Of a DNA stretch of 64,000 nucleotides, positions 6,538 to 15,842 are shown in pieces (within the stretch, counting starts at the first letter, position 1; the number at the start of each line of letters is the position of its first letter). The translations under genes and the position numbers were made by a program. The notes under the pieces are model-generated. The model saw only the letters and a program-made list of their open reading frames with translations. It was not told where the DNA came from and did no database searches. The DNA lies in NCBI GenBank assembly GCA_963779485.1, contig CAVZYJ010000008.1, positions 186,001-250,000 of the forward strand, read 5' to 3'. This DNA is from CAVVJA01 sp963779485 (GTDB taxonomy: Bacteria; Actinomycetota; Actinomycetes; Mycobacteriales; Jatrophihabitantaceae).

Positions 6538-7475
6538 CGCACGACGACATCGCCGCGCCGCGAGATCGCCTACACGCGTTCCTGACCGACGACCTGATTC
6601 CGTATCTGCACAACGAAGAAGCCACGATGTACGCCCGCTCGGCCGGCTCTCGCTGGCCCGGCTGGCTGGGGGCTCGAGCACAGCGGCGGACCCGCCGACG
6701 ACTGCGCGACCACAGCGAGATCATCGCCGCCGCAGACGCAGTGCGATCCGCCGAAACGACCCTGCAGGCTTTGAACCGGGCCGAACAGGTGAGAGCACTG
6801 CTCGACGCGCATCTCGTTGCGGAGGACCGCGAACTCCTCGCAGCCGCACGTTCGAAGCCGGACGCCGGACGTCAGGCGTCCCTGTCTGGCGCGCTCGCCA
6901 CCGAACTGCAGCAGATTCTCGCCCAGGACCACCTACGCATTGCGCGCGCGGTCACGCTCGCTAGAGACGCCACGGCCGGCGCCCCCGATCAGCTGGATGC
7001 CTGCGACCGCGCGACCGCCGCACTGGCCCAACACGCGGCGGTGATGGCGACCCGCGCCTATCCGATGGCGCAAAGTCTCCTGCCCCGCCGCGAACGGGCC
7101 GCGATCCGAGCGATGCGGGACGACCTGCGTTGCGCGGAGCGTGCGCTGCGACACCTGAACCGGATCCTGCGCGGCGCGGCAGGAGAGGACTTACAAAACA
7201 AGGAGCAACTGTGGGACCAAGTCGAGCGTGCGTGGCAGCGCCATGTCGCGGACGAAGAGCCGCTTATCCGCCGCCTGACGCCGCTGCTGCGTCCCGAGCA
7301 AGCACTTTCCCTGATCGCACCCCTACGAAGACCAGTCCGGCGCTCCCTGACCCGCCAGCATCCCGCGCTCCTGCGCGGCGGCTGGCTGACCAGGACGGCG
7401 ATCCGCGCCCAGCACCGGATCGATCGCTGGCGTGACATTCTTGACAACCGAGAAAGCTCGCGTACCGGAAGCTGA
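6423..7475 (+). CDS. Multi-domain hemerythrin-like (HHE) protein
   Basis: This 350-residue, largely helical protein starts at a GTG at 6423 with no strong ribosome site, so the exact start is uncertain. HHE-like helices occur three times: RDHARLAERL with LHNEEATMY (about residues 17–70), AQDHLRI (about 165) and WQRHVADEEPLIRRL (about 265). His and Glu are spaced as iron ligands would be. The C-terminus is basic and Arg-rich. Such proteins bind non-heme iron and are linked to O2, NO or redox sensing. It follows promoter copy B and is a second hemerythrin-like gene in the island besides 2135–2869, but it is not a close copy of that one. Confidence 0.6.
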   Translation: MACRKHVSIFSIELAVRDHARLAERLADHISQLRQARLTHDDIAAPRDRLHAFLTDDLIPYLHNEEATMYARSAGSRWPGWLGARAQRRTRRRLRDHSEIIAAADAVRSAETTLQALNRAEQVRALLDAHLVAEDRELLAAARSKPDAGRQASLSGALATELQQILAQDHLRIARAVTLARDATAGAPDQLDACDRATAALAQHAAVMATRAYPMAQSLLPRRERAAIRAMRDDLRCAERALRHLNRILRGAAGEDLQNKEQLWDQVERAWQRHVADEEPLIRRLTPLLRPEQALSLIAPLRRPVRRSLTRQHPALLRGGWLTRTAIRAQHRIDRWRDILDNRESSRTGS

Positions 7476-8732
7476 TCCCACACGGAAGTACGGTGAGTCC
7501 ACGCGAGCATCGAACCGGCGCCGACCGCGAGGTATGACCGCCGAGAATACCGTCAACGGCATGTTTCACGACCACCTGTTGGCGCGCCATCATCGGGTGC
7601 AGCAACCGGTGCATGCCGCCGTCCAGATCCAGGACGAGCGCCGATTCCTCGACGCGTCATCGCACTGATCGTCTCGCCCGTCAGTCGGTCGACCGCGGTG
7701 CCGGGACGTCGACGCCACCGCGCCACGGCACAATCACCGTCTGAATCCACTGGCCCAGCGTCAAACGCGGCGAGCCCCGTCGTTGCGTCTCGACGATCGA
7801 TCCGAACGTGCCTTCTCGATATGAGGCAACTGACATGATCGGCGGAGCACTCGGTGGCGCGCCCACGATGACATTGCTGTGGCTCGTCGGTGATGAGCGC
7901 GCAGAGCACCTGTACACGTACCTCGGGCGAGGTCGACAAGCAACGGAGGAACTGTCGCCACGTGTCGCCGGACCAGCGTGGTCTCATCGCCAGACTTCGA
8001 AAAGCAACGCGAAGCCGACCTGGGAAGCCACGCGTCGCCTTATGGAACTGACTACCCGGCCCCACAGCGACGCGCCTAGCATCTCCGACTGATCCAGCAA
8101 AGGACATCTGTAGGCAAGGAGTTAGACCGCGACACACCACGGCCGCGGCACCTAGGCGTGCTCATCGCGGAGTGTCCGTGCATTCTCGACCAGGTCAGCG
8201 TCCCCGATTGAGGATCCCTTTACGGGGTCGACCACCGGCCGCGCACAGGCGGCAAGTTCAGCCGCACAGAACATCAGCGCGACGTGGTTAATCGTGTCCC
8301 AGCAGGCCGCAGCGTTGCGTGCGTAGGGCTGGGATTTGATCATGGCTGAAGATCGCCGAACGATTCTTCGCAGTCGTTCGGCAGTCTGATGAAGGCGGTC
8401 GCATCGGCTGGCACGGTCACGGTGTGCACACGGAACATGATGGGTTCGACTGCCGGTGCTCGGGGCGACGGCGGATTGGCAGGCCGCCTGCAGCCCAAAC
8501 GCCGAACCGCTGCCGGAATCTGCGCAGCAGCGCGATGCCGCCCAGGCGTAGGGCGGCGCCGAGGGCCCGCCGAGTGGTCAGCGCCCGATCTTCCTTGCCC
8601 GTCCGGGTGCGGGGCGCTGCGGGTCGTCGGCGAGACCGAGGACCGCGGCACCTTTAGATCGCCTGGATGACCAATTCGCCGTAGGTTCGGCGCGGGGCCG
8701 GTACCGGATTATTCACGCACCGAGGAGCGAGT
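7476..8732 (+). other. Stretch without a supportable gene
   Basis: Short open frames occur on both strands (for example 7808–8092 plus, 7681–7917 minus, 8152–8343 minus), but none shows a known motif, a convincing ribosome site or coupling. The minus-strand tail at 8340–8440 reads VHTVTVPADATAFIRLP, faintly like the end of a glycoside hydrolase beta-sandwich. That is too weak to call. The stretch looks like decayed accessory DNA. Confidence 0.4.
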
Positions 8733-9659
8733 GTGGATGTGCAGCTGGTGATCGGCGCCGGAGCGGTCGGCACCGCTACCGCGCTACTGCTGGCCGAGCG
8801 TGGCGGGCGGGTCCGGCTGGTCACCCGAAGCGGCGCAGGACCTGAGCACCCGGCCATCCAGCGCGTCGCCGCGGACGCCTCCGACGCGGATGCGCTCGGC
8901 CGTCTGGCCGAGGGTGTCGCCGTGATCTACAGCTGCGCGGGGCCGGCCTACCCGCGGTGGGTCACCGACTGGCCGCCGCTGGCTGCCGCGCTGCTGCGGG
9001 CCGCGGAGACCAGCGGTGCGCTGCTGGTCACCACCGGCAACCTGTACGGCTACGGCGCGGTCGACGGCCCGATGACCGAGGACCTGCCGCTGCGACCGAA
9101 CACCGAGAAGGGCCAGGTGCGGGTCCGGATCTGGAACGAGGCGCTCGAAGCGCACCGGGCCGGTCGGATCCGCACGGGCGAGGTGCGCAGCTCGGACTAC
9201 CTCGGCGCCGGTGCGGTGACGCCGATGACGCTGCTCGTGCTGCCGAAGGTGCTCGCCGGCAAACGAGCCTCGGCCCCGGCAGATCTGGACGCGCCGCACA
9301 GCTGGACTTACACCGGCGACGTCGCCCGCACCCTGCTCGCCGTCGCAGCGGACCCCGGATCGTGGGGCCGGGCCTGGCATGTCCCGACCGGGCCGCCGAC
9401 CTCGTTCCGCCAGCTGGCGACCCGGGCCGCCGAGCTGGCCGGCGCGCCGGCTCCGCGGCTGTCCGCGATGCCCTACCCGGTGCTCTGGGTCGGCGGCCTG
9501 GTCAACCCGATGGCCCGCGCGGCACGGGAGACCCAGTACCAGTTCCGGAAGCCATTCGTGCTGGACTCCACCGCCGCCACCGCGGCGTTCGGGATCAAAC
9601 CGACACCGCTGGACGACGCGCTGCACGAGACAATCGCCGACCTACGCTCCCGGTCATGA
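8733..9659 (+). CDS. NAD(P)-dependent epimerase/dehydratase-like protein
   Basis: This 308-residue extended SDR-type protein starts at a GTG at 8733 with GAGGAG at 8722–8727. The N-terminal nucleotide-binding motif is VIGAGAVGTATALLLAERG. The rest follows the family: VIYSCAGPAYPRW, LLVTTGNLYGYG, the RSSDYLGAGA region, PHSWTYTGDVARTL and a C-terminal substrate lobe. The usual YxxxK pair is not clear (the segment after TGNLYGYG lacks a canonical Lys), so it may be an atypical reductase or nucleotide-sugar or isoprenoid epimerase. It stands alone between weakly coding DNA and the integrase. The intact, well-biased sequence suggests it is functional. Confidence 0.8.
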   Translation: MDVQLVIGAGAVGTATALLLAERGGRVRLVTRSGAGPEHPAIQRVAADASDADALGRLAEGVAVIYSCAGPAYPRWVTDWPPLAAALLRAAETSGALLVTTGNLYGYGAVDGPMTEDLPLRPNTEKGQVRVRIWNEALEAHRAGRIRTGEVRSSDYLGAGAVTPMTLLVLPKVLAGKRASAPADLDAPHSWTYTGDVARTLLAVAADPGSWGRAWHVPTGPPTSFRQLATRAAELAGAPAPRLSAMPYPVLWVGGLVNPMARAARETQYQFRKPFVLDSTAATAAFGIKPTPLDDALHETIADLRSRS

Positions 9660-10188
9660 CAGCGCCTGCAGCGAACCTGGATCGGCAGGCATCACCACAG
9701 CAGGGTCAGCTCGCAAACGCGCCAGCTGAGTTGTCTCGCTCGCGGACCGCGATCCGAAATCCGCTCGGCCGCACCTAACAGCCGGCACTCAGCCGAATGA
9801 CGTTGACAGACCCCGTCCCCGATTCAGCGTTATGCAGGAGTCATTCGGCAGCAGTCTCGGAGGTCGGAGCCGTCGAGCGAGAGATCGTGACGACAACGAA
9901 CTTGATCTTCATGGGTACACAACGGGTACACACGAGCCTCGTAAGCGGCCGATCGGGACCAACGCTGACAGACACCCGGAGGCCCGTGAATTCGGGATTC
10001 CCGTTGATTGCCAACGCCGATCAACGACCGCTGATGCGCCCTCCCGATCCGGGCGTCGCGAAGGCGCCGACGCTCGCCACCCCAACCGACTGCGTGATGA
10101 CTTGATGGCACGGTCCGACGGCAGTCCACGGTATGTCGCACCCGGCGCGCACAATATCGGGACCGACCGCGATGCGAGGAGCGCTGCG
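9660..10188 (+). other. Intergenic stretch before the integrase
   Basis: I see no gene here. The integrase frame is open upstream to 9832, but the residues lack any integrase motif and the good ribosome site lies at 10176–10181, so this is untranslated. No excisionase-like ORF was recognised. Confidence 0.5.
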
Positions 10189-11247
10189 ATGGCTAGCGTC
10201 ACGAAGCGACCGAATGGGCAATGGCGGGCCCGGTACCGCGACTCGGCCGGCAACGAGCACGCTCGTCATTTCGCGCGGAAGGTAGACGCGCAGGCGTGGC
10301 TCGATGGCGTCACCACTGCAGTGCAGACCGGCAGCTACGTCGATCCTGCGCGCTCGCGCCTGACGGTCGGCAGCCTGGCCGAGCAGTGGATCGAAGGCAA
10401 GGTGAGTCTCAAGCCGACGACCCGGGCACTCTACGACTCGGTCCTCGGCACGCACGTGCTGCCACGCTGGCAGAACATGCCCCTTACTCGCGTCGAACAC
10501 GGCGACGTGCAGGCTTGGGTCGCGCAGCTCGTCGCCTCGGGTCAGTCGGCCGGTCACGTTCGCAAGATCCACGGCGTGCTCTCCGGCATCCTTTCGCTCG
10601 CTGTCCGCGACCGACGCCTGCCGTCAAACCCAGCCCTCGGCGTCGACCTCCCCCGAATGCGCGAACGCCCGCGCCGGTACTTGACTGCTGGTCAGGTGGA
10701 GCAGCTTGCCGCCGCCACAGTTGATGGCCGACTTGCCGTGCTTGTCCTCGCGTATTGCGGTCTTCGCTGGTCGGAGCTCGCCGCGTTGCGAGTCGGGCGT
10801 CTGGATCTGATGCGGCGGCGAGTGATCGTCGCAGAGGCGATGACGGAGGTGAACGGCGGTCGTCTCGTCTGGGGTACCCCGAAGTCTCATGAGTCACGTT
10901 CGGTGCCCATCCCGCGCATCCTCATCGACGACCTCGCGATTCATGTCGCCGACAAGGGTCGCGATGACCTGGTCTTCACCACCCCGAACGGCGCCCCGCT
11001 GCGAAACCGCAACGCGCGCAGGGACTGGTTCGATGCCGCGGCCTCGTCCATCGGCGAGCCTGGTCTGACCCCACACGAGCTGCGGCACACCGCCGCGTCG
11101 CTGGCGGTCGGTGCGGGTGCGAACGTGAAGGCCGTTCAGCGGATGCTCGGGCACGCGTCGGCGGCGCTCACCCTGGACCGCTACGCCGGACCTGTTCGAC
11201 GACGATCTCGACGCCGTGGCGGACCGATTGGACGTCGTAGCCCGTGA
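10189..11247 (+). CDS. Tyrosine recombinase (phage-type integrase), C-terminal frame break
   Basis: The ATG at 10189 has GAGGAG 7 bases upstream. The N-terminus (MASVTKRPNGQWRARYRD, then DAQAWLD) is the AP2-like arm-binding domain, followed by a SAM-like core-binding domain (about 65–155). The catalytic domain shows R in YCGLRWSELAALR, K in GTPKSHESRSVPI, HELRH, LGHAS and the nucleophile Tyr in TLDRYAG. Directly after the Tyr an extra G at 11188–11189 shifts the frame. The alternate frame reads DLFDDDLDAVADRLD, as expected for relatives, and runs to a TGA at 11369–11371 inside tRNA-Val. The gene points at, and would overlap, its likely attachment site. Confidence 0.88.
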   Translation: MASVTKRPNGQWRARYRDSAGNEHARHFARKVDAQAWLDGVTTAVQTGSYVDPARSRLTVGSLAEQWIEGKVSLKPTTRALYDSVLGTHVLPRWQNMPLTRVEHGDVQAWVAQLVASGQSAGHVRKIHGVLSGILSLAVRDRRLPSNPALGVDLPRMRERPRRYLTAGQVEQLAAATVDGRLAVLVLAYCGLRWSELAALRVGRLDLMRRRVIVAEAMTEVNGGRLVWGTPKSHESRSVPIPRILIDDLAIHVADKGRDDLVFTTPNGAPLRNRNARRDWFDAAASSIGEPGLTPHELRHTAASLAVGAGANVKAVQRMLGHASAALTLDRYAGPVRRRSRRRGGPIGRRSP

Positions 11248-11352
11248 TGCTCGCGGACTTCTTGCGGACTACTTTGCGGACTCGGGCCCGAAGTCCGGAC
11301 CTTGCCGAACGCCGAAGCGCCTACAGGTCCCGGAATCCGGGGCCTGTAGTGG

Positions 11353-11424
<72 letters not shown>

Positions 11425-11456
11425 GCTATGTGGCCGCGCGAGGCGGCGTTGTTGCG

Positions 11457-11528
11457 AGGCGGCGGCGGGAATCGAACCCGCGTACAGGGCTTTGCAGGCC
11501 CTTGCCTAAGCCACTCGGCCACGCCGCC
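11457..11528 (-). tRNA. tRNA-Cys (anticodon GCA)
   Basis: The acceptor stem GGCGGCG/CGCCGCC, a U discriminator as usual for Cys, the T-arm GCGGG-TTCGATT-CCCGC and the anticodon GCA in loop CTGCAAA are all present. CCA is not encoded. It is the middle member of a Gly–Cys–Val cluster. Confidence 0.93.
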
Positions 11529-11623
11529 GGGTGCGACCGAGACCGGATCACCGCGGCCCGCCTCGTGGCGAGCCGCCGCGCACCGGGACGTCGGAGCTGC
11601 CAGCCGCCGGGAGGCGCCCTTCG

Positions 11624-11696
11624 AGCGGACGACGGGATTCGAACCCGCGACCCTCACCTTGGCAAGGTGATGCGCTACCAGCTGCGCTACGTCCGC
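11624..11696 (-). tRNA. tRNA-Gly (anticodon GCC)
   Basis: The acceptor stem GCGGACG/CGTCCGC, the anticodon stem-loop CACCT-TGCCAA-GGTG with GCC, and the T-loop TTCGAAT are clear. It is the first gene of the tRNA cluster. The stop codon of coaE (11687) falls within its 5' end, so the two overlap by about 10 bases. Confidence 0.94.
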
Positions 11697-12377
11697 GCGA
11701 CGTCAGCGCTTCCGCACTGCCCGCCGGCCGATGACTCTATCCGATGGTACTTAGGCCACCAAACCAGTCGGGCTACCGAGCACGAGCCGCCTCCAGGCGG
11801 CCTGAGCCGAGCCCAAAGCGCAGCGACCTGGTGGGCCAGGTCGTTCCGGTCGCTGTCGTTGCGCACGATCTCATCGGCGATGGCTCGACGTTGCTCGTCC
11901 GTGGCCTGGGCCGCCATCCGGGCCTCCGCGTCCGCTCGCGACAGGCCCCGCGCCGCCAGCCGGGCCAGCCGGATCTCCCGGTCGGCCTCGACGACGACGA
12001 CCGCGTCGAACTGATCGGCCAGCCCGTTCTCGACCAGCAGCGGAACGTCGTGGACGACGACGGCCCCGGGCGGCGCCGCGGCCGCGAGCTCTGCCGACCG
12101 GGCCCGCACCAGTGGGTGCACGATCGCGTTCAGATCGCCGAGGGCACCGCGGTCGGCGAACACGATCTCGCGCCAGCTCGGCCCGATCCAGCTCGCCGTC
12201 CGGGCCCACGACACGAGGGCCGAATCGGGCCACCACGGCGGCAAAACCCGGCGTTCCGGTTCGGACGACCTCTCGGGCGAGCGCATCGGAATCGACGACG
12301 ATCGCGCCGTGTTCGGCCAGCAGATCCGCGACGGTGCTCTTGCCCGCGCCGAGACCGCCGGTCAGCCCCACGTTCAC
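11687..12377 (-). CDS. coaE: Dephospho-CoA kinase, broken by one base
   Basis: CoaE phosphorylates dephospho-CoA in the last step of coenzyme A synthesis. From a GTG at 12377 the frame reads MNVGLTGGLGAGKSTVADLL, with the P-loop GGLGAGKST, then VVDSDALAREV. Near 12168–12174 the frame is lost: ELDRAELAR should continue with EIVFADRGALGDLNAI, which is present one frame over and runs through VVVHDVPLLVENG and RNDSDRNDLAHQVAALW to 11687. A single missing base explains it. CoaE is normally essential and single-copy, so a sequence error is more likely than loss. It lies 30 bp downstream of rpsA, the usual actinobacterial pairing. The C-terminal roughly 35 residues extend past the family norm into tRNA-Gly. 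Confidence 0.85.
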
Positions 12378-12407
12378 CGCGGCGAAGCTACCTCCAGGCC
12401 CGAGCGC

Positions 12408-13877
12408 TCAGCGGCCGGCGAGCTTCTCCCGCAACGCCGCCAGCGCCTCGTCGGTGGCCAGGGTGCCGTTGTTGTCGGCCGCCTGAGTCGAGTAGGAGCT
12501 CGCCTCGCCGGCGTCGGTCGCTGCCTCGGCGTCGGCCCGCTGGGCGTCGGCGAGCTGCTTGCGGTGCGCGTCGAACCGCTCCCGCGCCGCGGCGTACCGC
12601 TTCTCCCACGCCTCGCGCTGGCCTTCGTAGCCGGGCAGCCACTCCTGGGTGTCCGGATCGAAGCCGTCGGGATAGATGTAGTTGCCCTTGTCGTCGTACT
12701 GGGCTTCCATGCCGTACTGCGCCGGGTCGAAGCTCTCCTCGGTCAGCGCGCCCTCGTTGGCCTGCTTGAGCGACAGCGAGATGCGGCGCCGCTCGAGGTC
12801 GATGTCGATCACCTTGACCAGGAGCTCGTCGCCGACTTGGACGACCTGCTCCGGGATCTCGACGTGGCGTTCGGCCAGCTCGGAGATGTGCACCAGGCCT
12901 TCGATGCCGTCCTGGACGCGCACGAACGCCCCGAACGGGACCAGCTTCGTCACCCGGCCGGGTACGACCTGGCCGATCTGGTGGGTGCGCGCGAACTGAC
13001 GCCACGGGTCTTCCTGGGTCGCCTTCAACGACAGGGACACCCGCTCGCGGTCGAGGTCGACGTCGAGCACCTCGACGGTGACCTCCTGACCGACCTCGAC
13101 GACCTCGCTCGGGTGGTCGATGTGCTTCCAGGACAGCTCGGACACGTGCACGAGCCCGTCGACGCCACCCAGGTCGACGAACGCACCGAAGTTGACGATG
13201 GAGGACACGACACCGGTGCGTACCGCGCCCTTGACCAGCTTGTTCAGGAACTCGCTGCGCACCTCGGACTGCGTCTGCTCCAACCAGGCCCGGCGCGACA
13301 GGACTACGTTGTTGCGGTTCTTGTCCAGCTCGATGATCTTGGCCTCGAGCGTCCGGCCGACGTAGGGCTGCAAGTCGCGGACTCGACGCATCTCGACCAA
13401 TGACGCCGGCAGGAAGCCCCGCAGACCGATGTCGATGATCAGGCCGCCCTTGACGACCTCGATGACGGTGCCCTCGACGACCTCGTCGTTTTCCTTCTTC
13501 TGCTCGATCGTGCCCCAGGCCCGCTCGTACTGGGCGCGCTTCTTGGAGAGGATCAGCCGGCCCTCTTTGTCCTCCTTCTGCAGGACCAGGGCCTCGATCT
13601 CGTCGCCGACGCTGACGACCTCGTTCGGGTCGACGTCGTGCTTGATCGAGAGCTCGCGGGAGGGAATGACCCCTTCCGTCTTGTAGCCGATGTCGAGCAG
13701 GACCTCGTCACGGTCGACCTTGACGATGGTGCCTTCGACGATGTCTCCGTCGTTGAAGTACTTGATCGTCTTGTCGATGGCGGCCAGGAAGTCGTCGGCG
13801 GAGCCGATGTCGTTGATGGCAACGGACGGGACGGGCGCGGTCGCGAGTGGAGCGGGTGAAACGGTGGTGGACGTCAT
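12408..13877 (-). CDS. rpsA: 30S ribosomal protein S1
   Basis: This 489-residue protein carries four S1 RNA-binding repeats (about residues 45–115, 130–200, 215–285 and 300–370). Typical segments are GTIVKVDRDEVLLDIGYKTEG, VNFGAFVDLGGVDGLVHVSE and VPFGAFVRVQDGIEGLVHIS. It ends with an acidic tail and LATDEALAALREKLAG, as in Streptomyces and mycobacteria. It helps unfold and load mRNA on the 30S subunit. The ATG at 13877 (MTSTTVSPA) fits homologues. The frame is open for another roughly 400 codons upstream, but those have no S1 features. There is no good Shine-Dalgarno before the ATG. The probable promoter is at 14045–14074, leaving a leader of about 160 nt. Confidence 0.95.
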   Translation of the reverse strand: MTSTTVSPAPLATAPVPSVAINDIGSADDFLAAIDKTIKYFNDGDIVEGTIVKVDRDEVLLDIGYKTEGVIPSRELSIKHDVDPNEVVSVGDEIEALVLQKEDKEGRLILSKKRAQYERAWGTIEQKKENDEVVEGTVIEVVKGGLIIDIGLRGFLPASLVEMRRVRDLQPYVGRTLEAKIIELDKNRNNVVLSRRAWLEQTQSEVRSEFLNKLVKGAVRTGVVSSIVNFGAFVDLGGVDGLVHVSELSWKHIDHPSEVVEVGQEVTVEVLDVDLDRERVSLSLKATQEDPWRQFARTHQIGQVVPGRVTKLVPFGAFVRVQDGIEGLVHISELAERHVEIPEQVVQVGDELLVKVIDIDLERRRISLSLKQANEGALTEESFDPAQYGMEAQYDDKGNYIYPDGFDPDTQEWLPGYEGQREAWEKRYAAARERFDAHRKQLADAQRADAEAATDAGEASSYSTQAADNNGTLATDEALAALREKLAGR

Positions 13878-14044
13878 GTAGGAGGGGGTGTCCAAATGTC
13901 TCGTAGCGGCACGTTGCAGGGACCCTTTCGCCGGTGAACGTGCCGAGCCGTCGCTGCCCCGGGGGACGGTCGACGAGCGAGAAACGTGCATGACGAGCGT
14001 GGCCTGCTCCGGTCGAGGCACGCAGACCCTGCGACGCGATTCAC

Positions 14045-14074
14045 AGAATACGGAATCATCACCATAAGGGTCAA
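14045..14074 (-). promoter_or_regulatory. Probable rpsA promoter
   Basis: On the minus strand TTGACC (14069–14074) and TATTCT (14045–14050) are separated by 18 bp, close to the sigma-70 consensus. The 306-bp gap at 13878–14183 between rpsA and the divergent dehydrogenase holds this and nothing else I recognise. Transcription would begin near 14038, giving a leader of about 160 nt. Confidence 0.55.
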
Positions 14075-14183
14075 CGCGGGCCCGGTATTCCGGGCTTCCT
14101 GGGGATTTCGTCCGGATTGCGGGCCCAGCGATCGTTAGGCTGACCGGATGCGAGCCGCCTGCTCCCCGGCCGGTCGGTAGCGC

Positions 14184-15842
14184 ATGGACGCCGATGTCCT
14201 GGTCGTGGGGGCCGGGCTGGCCGGTCTCGTCGCCACCGCCGAGCTGGCCGACGCCGGTCGCAGGGTCATCCTGCTGGACCAGGAGCCGGCCGCGTCGCTC
14301 GGCGGCCAGGCGTTCTGGTCGTTCGGCGGGCTGATGTTCGTCGACTCCCCCGAGCAACGGCGGCTGCGAGTGCACGACTCTCGCGAGCTGGCCCTGGCCG
14401 ACTGGCTGGGCTCGGCCGGGTTCGACCGGCCGGAGGACTACTGGCCTCGACGCTGGGCTGAGGCATATGTCGAGTTCGCCGCCGGTGAGAAGCGGTCCTG
14501 GCTGGCCGCCCAGGGCATGCGATGGTTCCCGATCGTCCAGTGGGCGGAACGCGGCGGGTACGCGGTCTCGGGCGCTGGCGCGCACGGCAACTCGGTCCCG
14601 CGATTCCACGTGACCTGGGGTACCGGTCCGGGCGTGCTCGAACCGTTCCTGCGCCGGGTTCGCGCGGCTGTCGACAGCGGTCGGGTCGAGCTGCGGTTCC
14701 GGCACCGCGTCACATCGCTCGCAATGCAGGACGGTGCCGTGACCGGTGTCGCGGGCGACATCCTCGCGCCGAGCAACCGGCCCCGCGGGGCGCCGAGTTC
14801 GCGGGAGGTCGTCGGGGACTTCGCACTCGACGCCCAGGCCGCGATCGTCGCTTCGGGCGGCATCGGCGGCAATCACGACCTGGTCCGGCGGAACTGGCCC
14901 GCGAGTTGGGGCGCGGCTCCGGCCCACATGATCTCGGGCGTGCCCGACTACGTCGACGGCCTGATGCTCGGCGTGGCGGAACGCGCCGGCGGCCGGATCA
15001 TCAACGCCGACCGGATGTGGCACTACCCGGAAGGCATCCTGAACCACTCGCCGGTGTGGACCGCGCACGGAATCAGGATCCTGTCCGGGCCGTCACCGCT
15101 CTGGCTCGATGCGCGAGGTGAACGGTTGCCGCCGCCGCTGTTCCCGGGCTTCGACTCGCTGGGAGCGCTGCGACACATTACGTCCAGCGGATACGACTAC
15201 TCCTGGTTCGTGCTGGACCGCCGGACGCTCGCCACCGAGTTCGCGCTGTCCGGATCGGAACAGAATCCGGATCTGACCGGCAAGGACTTGCGCCAGCTGG
15301 TGGGGCGGGTGCGGGGCGGTCCGACCGGACCCGTACAGGCGTTCCTCGATCAGGGGGCCGACTTCGTCGTGCGTCGAACCGTCGCGGAACTCGCGCACGG
15401 CATGAACGAGCTCACCGGCACCGATCTCATCGAGGTCGACGGGCTTCGCCGCCTCATCCTGGCGCGCGACGAGCAGGTTGCCTCCGGATTGGGCAAGGAC
15501 CCGCAGATCGTCGCGACCGCGGCCGCCCGCCGGTATGTGGGTGACCGGTTGACCCGCATCGTCCGGCCTCACCGGTTCCTCGACGGTTCGGGCGACCCCC
15601 TCGTCGCGGTGCGGTGCCACGTACTGACCCGCAAGACGCTCGGCGGGCTGGAGACGGACCTGTCCGCCCGCGTCCTCCGGCCGGATGGCCAGGTCCTCCC
15701 CGGCGCTTTCGCCGCCGGCGAGGCGGCCGGATTCGGCGGCGGGGGCGTGCACGGCTACCGCGCGCTCGAGGGCACCTTCCTCGGCGGTTGCCTGTTCTCA
15801 GGCCGGGTCGCTGGGCGAGCGGCCGCCGTTGACATCATGTGA
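14184..15842 (+). CDS. FAD-binding dehydrogenase (3-ketosteroid dehydrogenase/fumarate reductase-like)
   Basis: This 552-residue flavoprotein starts with the dinucleotide fold VLVVGAGLAGLVATAELADAG, followed by ILLDQEPAASLGGQAFWSFGG. Other family segments are IVASGGIGGNHDLVRRNWP, the GVPDYVDG motif and the C-terminal FAD motif GAFAAGEAAGFGGGGVHGYRALEGTFLGG. It matches the FAD-binding dehydrogenase subgroup related to mycobacterial Rv0785. The substrate is unknown, possibly a steroid or other enone. The start ATG at 14184 lacks a strong ribosome site. The stop overlaps the GTG of the methyltransferase at 15839, so the pair may be co-translated. Confidence 0.88.
   Translation: MDADVLVVGAGLAGLVATAELADAGRRVILLDQEPAASLGGQAFWSFGGLMFVDSPEQRRLRVHDSRELALADWLGSAGFDRPEDYWPRRWAEAYVEFAAGEKRSWLAAQGMRWFPIVQWAERGGYAVSGAGAHGNSVPRFHVTWGTGPGVLEPFLRRVRAAVDSGRVELRFRHRVTSLAMQDGAVTGVAGDILAPSNRPRGAPSSREVVGDFALDAQAAIVASGGIGGNHDLVRRNWPASWGAAPAHMISGVPDYVDGLMLGVAERAGGRIINADRMWHYPEGILNHSPVWTAHGIRILSGPSPLWLDARGERLPPPLFPGFDSLGALRHITSSGYDYSWFVLDRRTLATEFALSGSEQNPDLTGKDLRQLVGRVRGGPTGPVQAFLDQGADFVVRRTVAELAHGMNELTGTDLIEVDGLRRLILARDEQVASGLGKDPQIVATAAARRYVGDRLTRIVRPHRFLDGSGDPLVAVRCHVLTRKTLGGLETDLSARVLRPDGQVLPGAFAAGEAAGFGGGGVHGYRALEGTFLGGCLFSGRVAGRAAAVDIM

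Noticed and set aside
8340..8651. Minus-strand ORF ending VHTVTVPADATAFIRLP, like a rhamnosidase C-terminus
   Set aside because: Only about 20 residues are suggestive; the rest is low-complexity and there is no catalytic domain nearby.
8784..9626. Long minus-strand ORF opposite the epimerase
   Set aside because: Its composition mirrors the codon pattern of the plus-strand gene and it has no motif or ribosome site.
1..10000. A second copy of the tRNA-Val 3' end marking the other side of the integrated element
   Set aside because: I found no convincing match by eye in the window. It may be outside or decayed; a computed search is required.
9832..10188. N-terminal extension of the integrase frame
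   Set aside because: No integrase motif before MASVTKRPNGQW, and the ribosome site GAGGAG lies just before 10189.
13878..15068. The rpsA reading frame stays open upstream to 15068 (886 codons)
   Set aside because: The added residues have no S1 or other motifs, overlap the divergent dehydrogenase gene, and homologues start at MTSTT. This is a GC-bias shadow.
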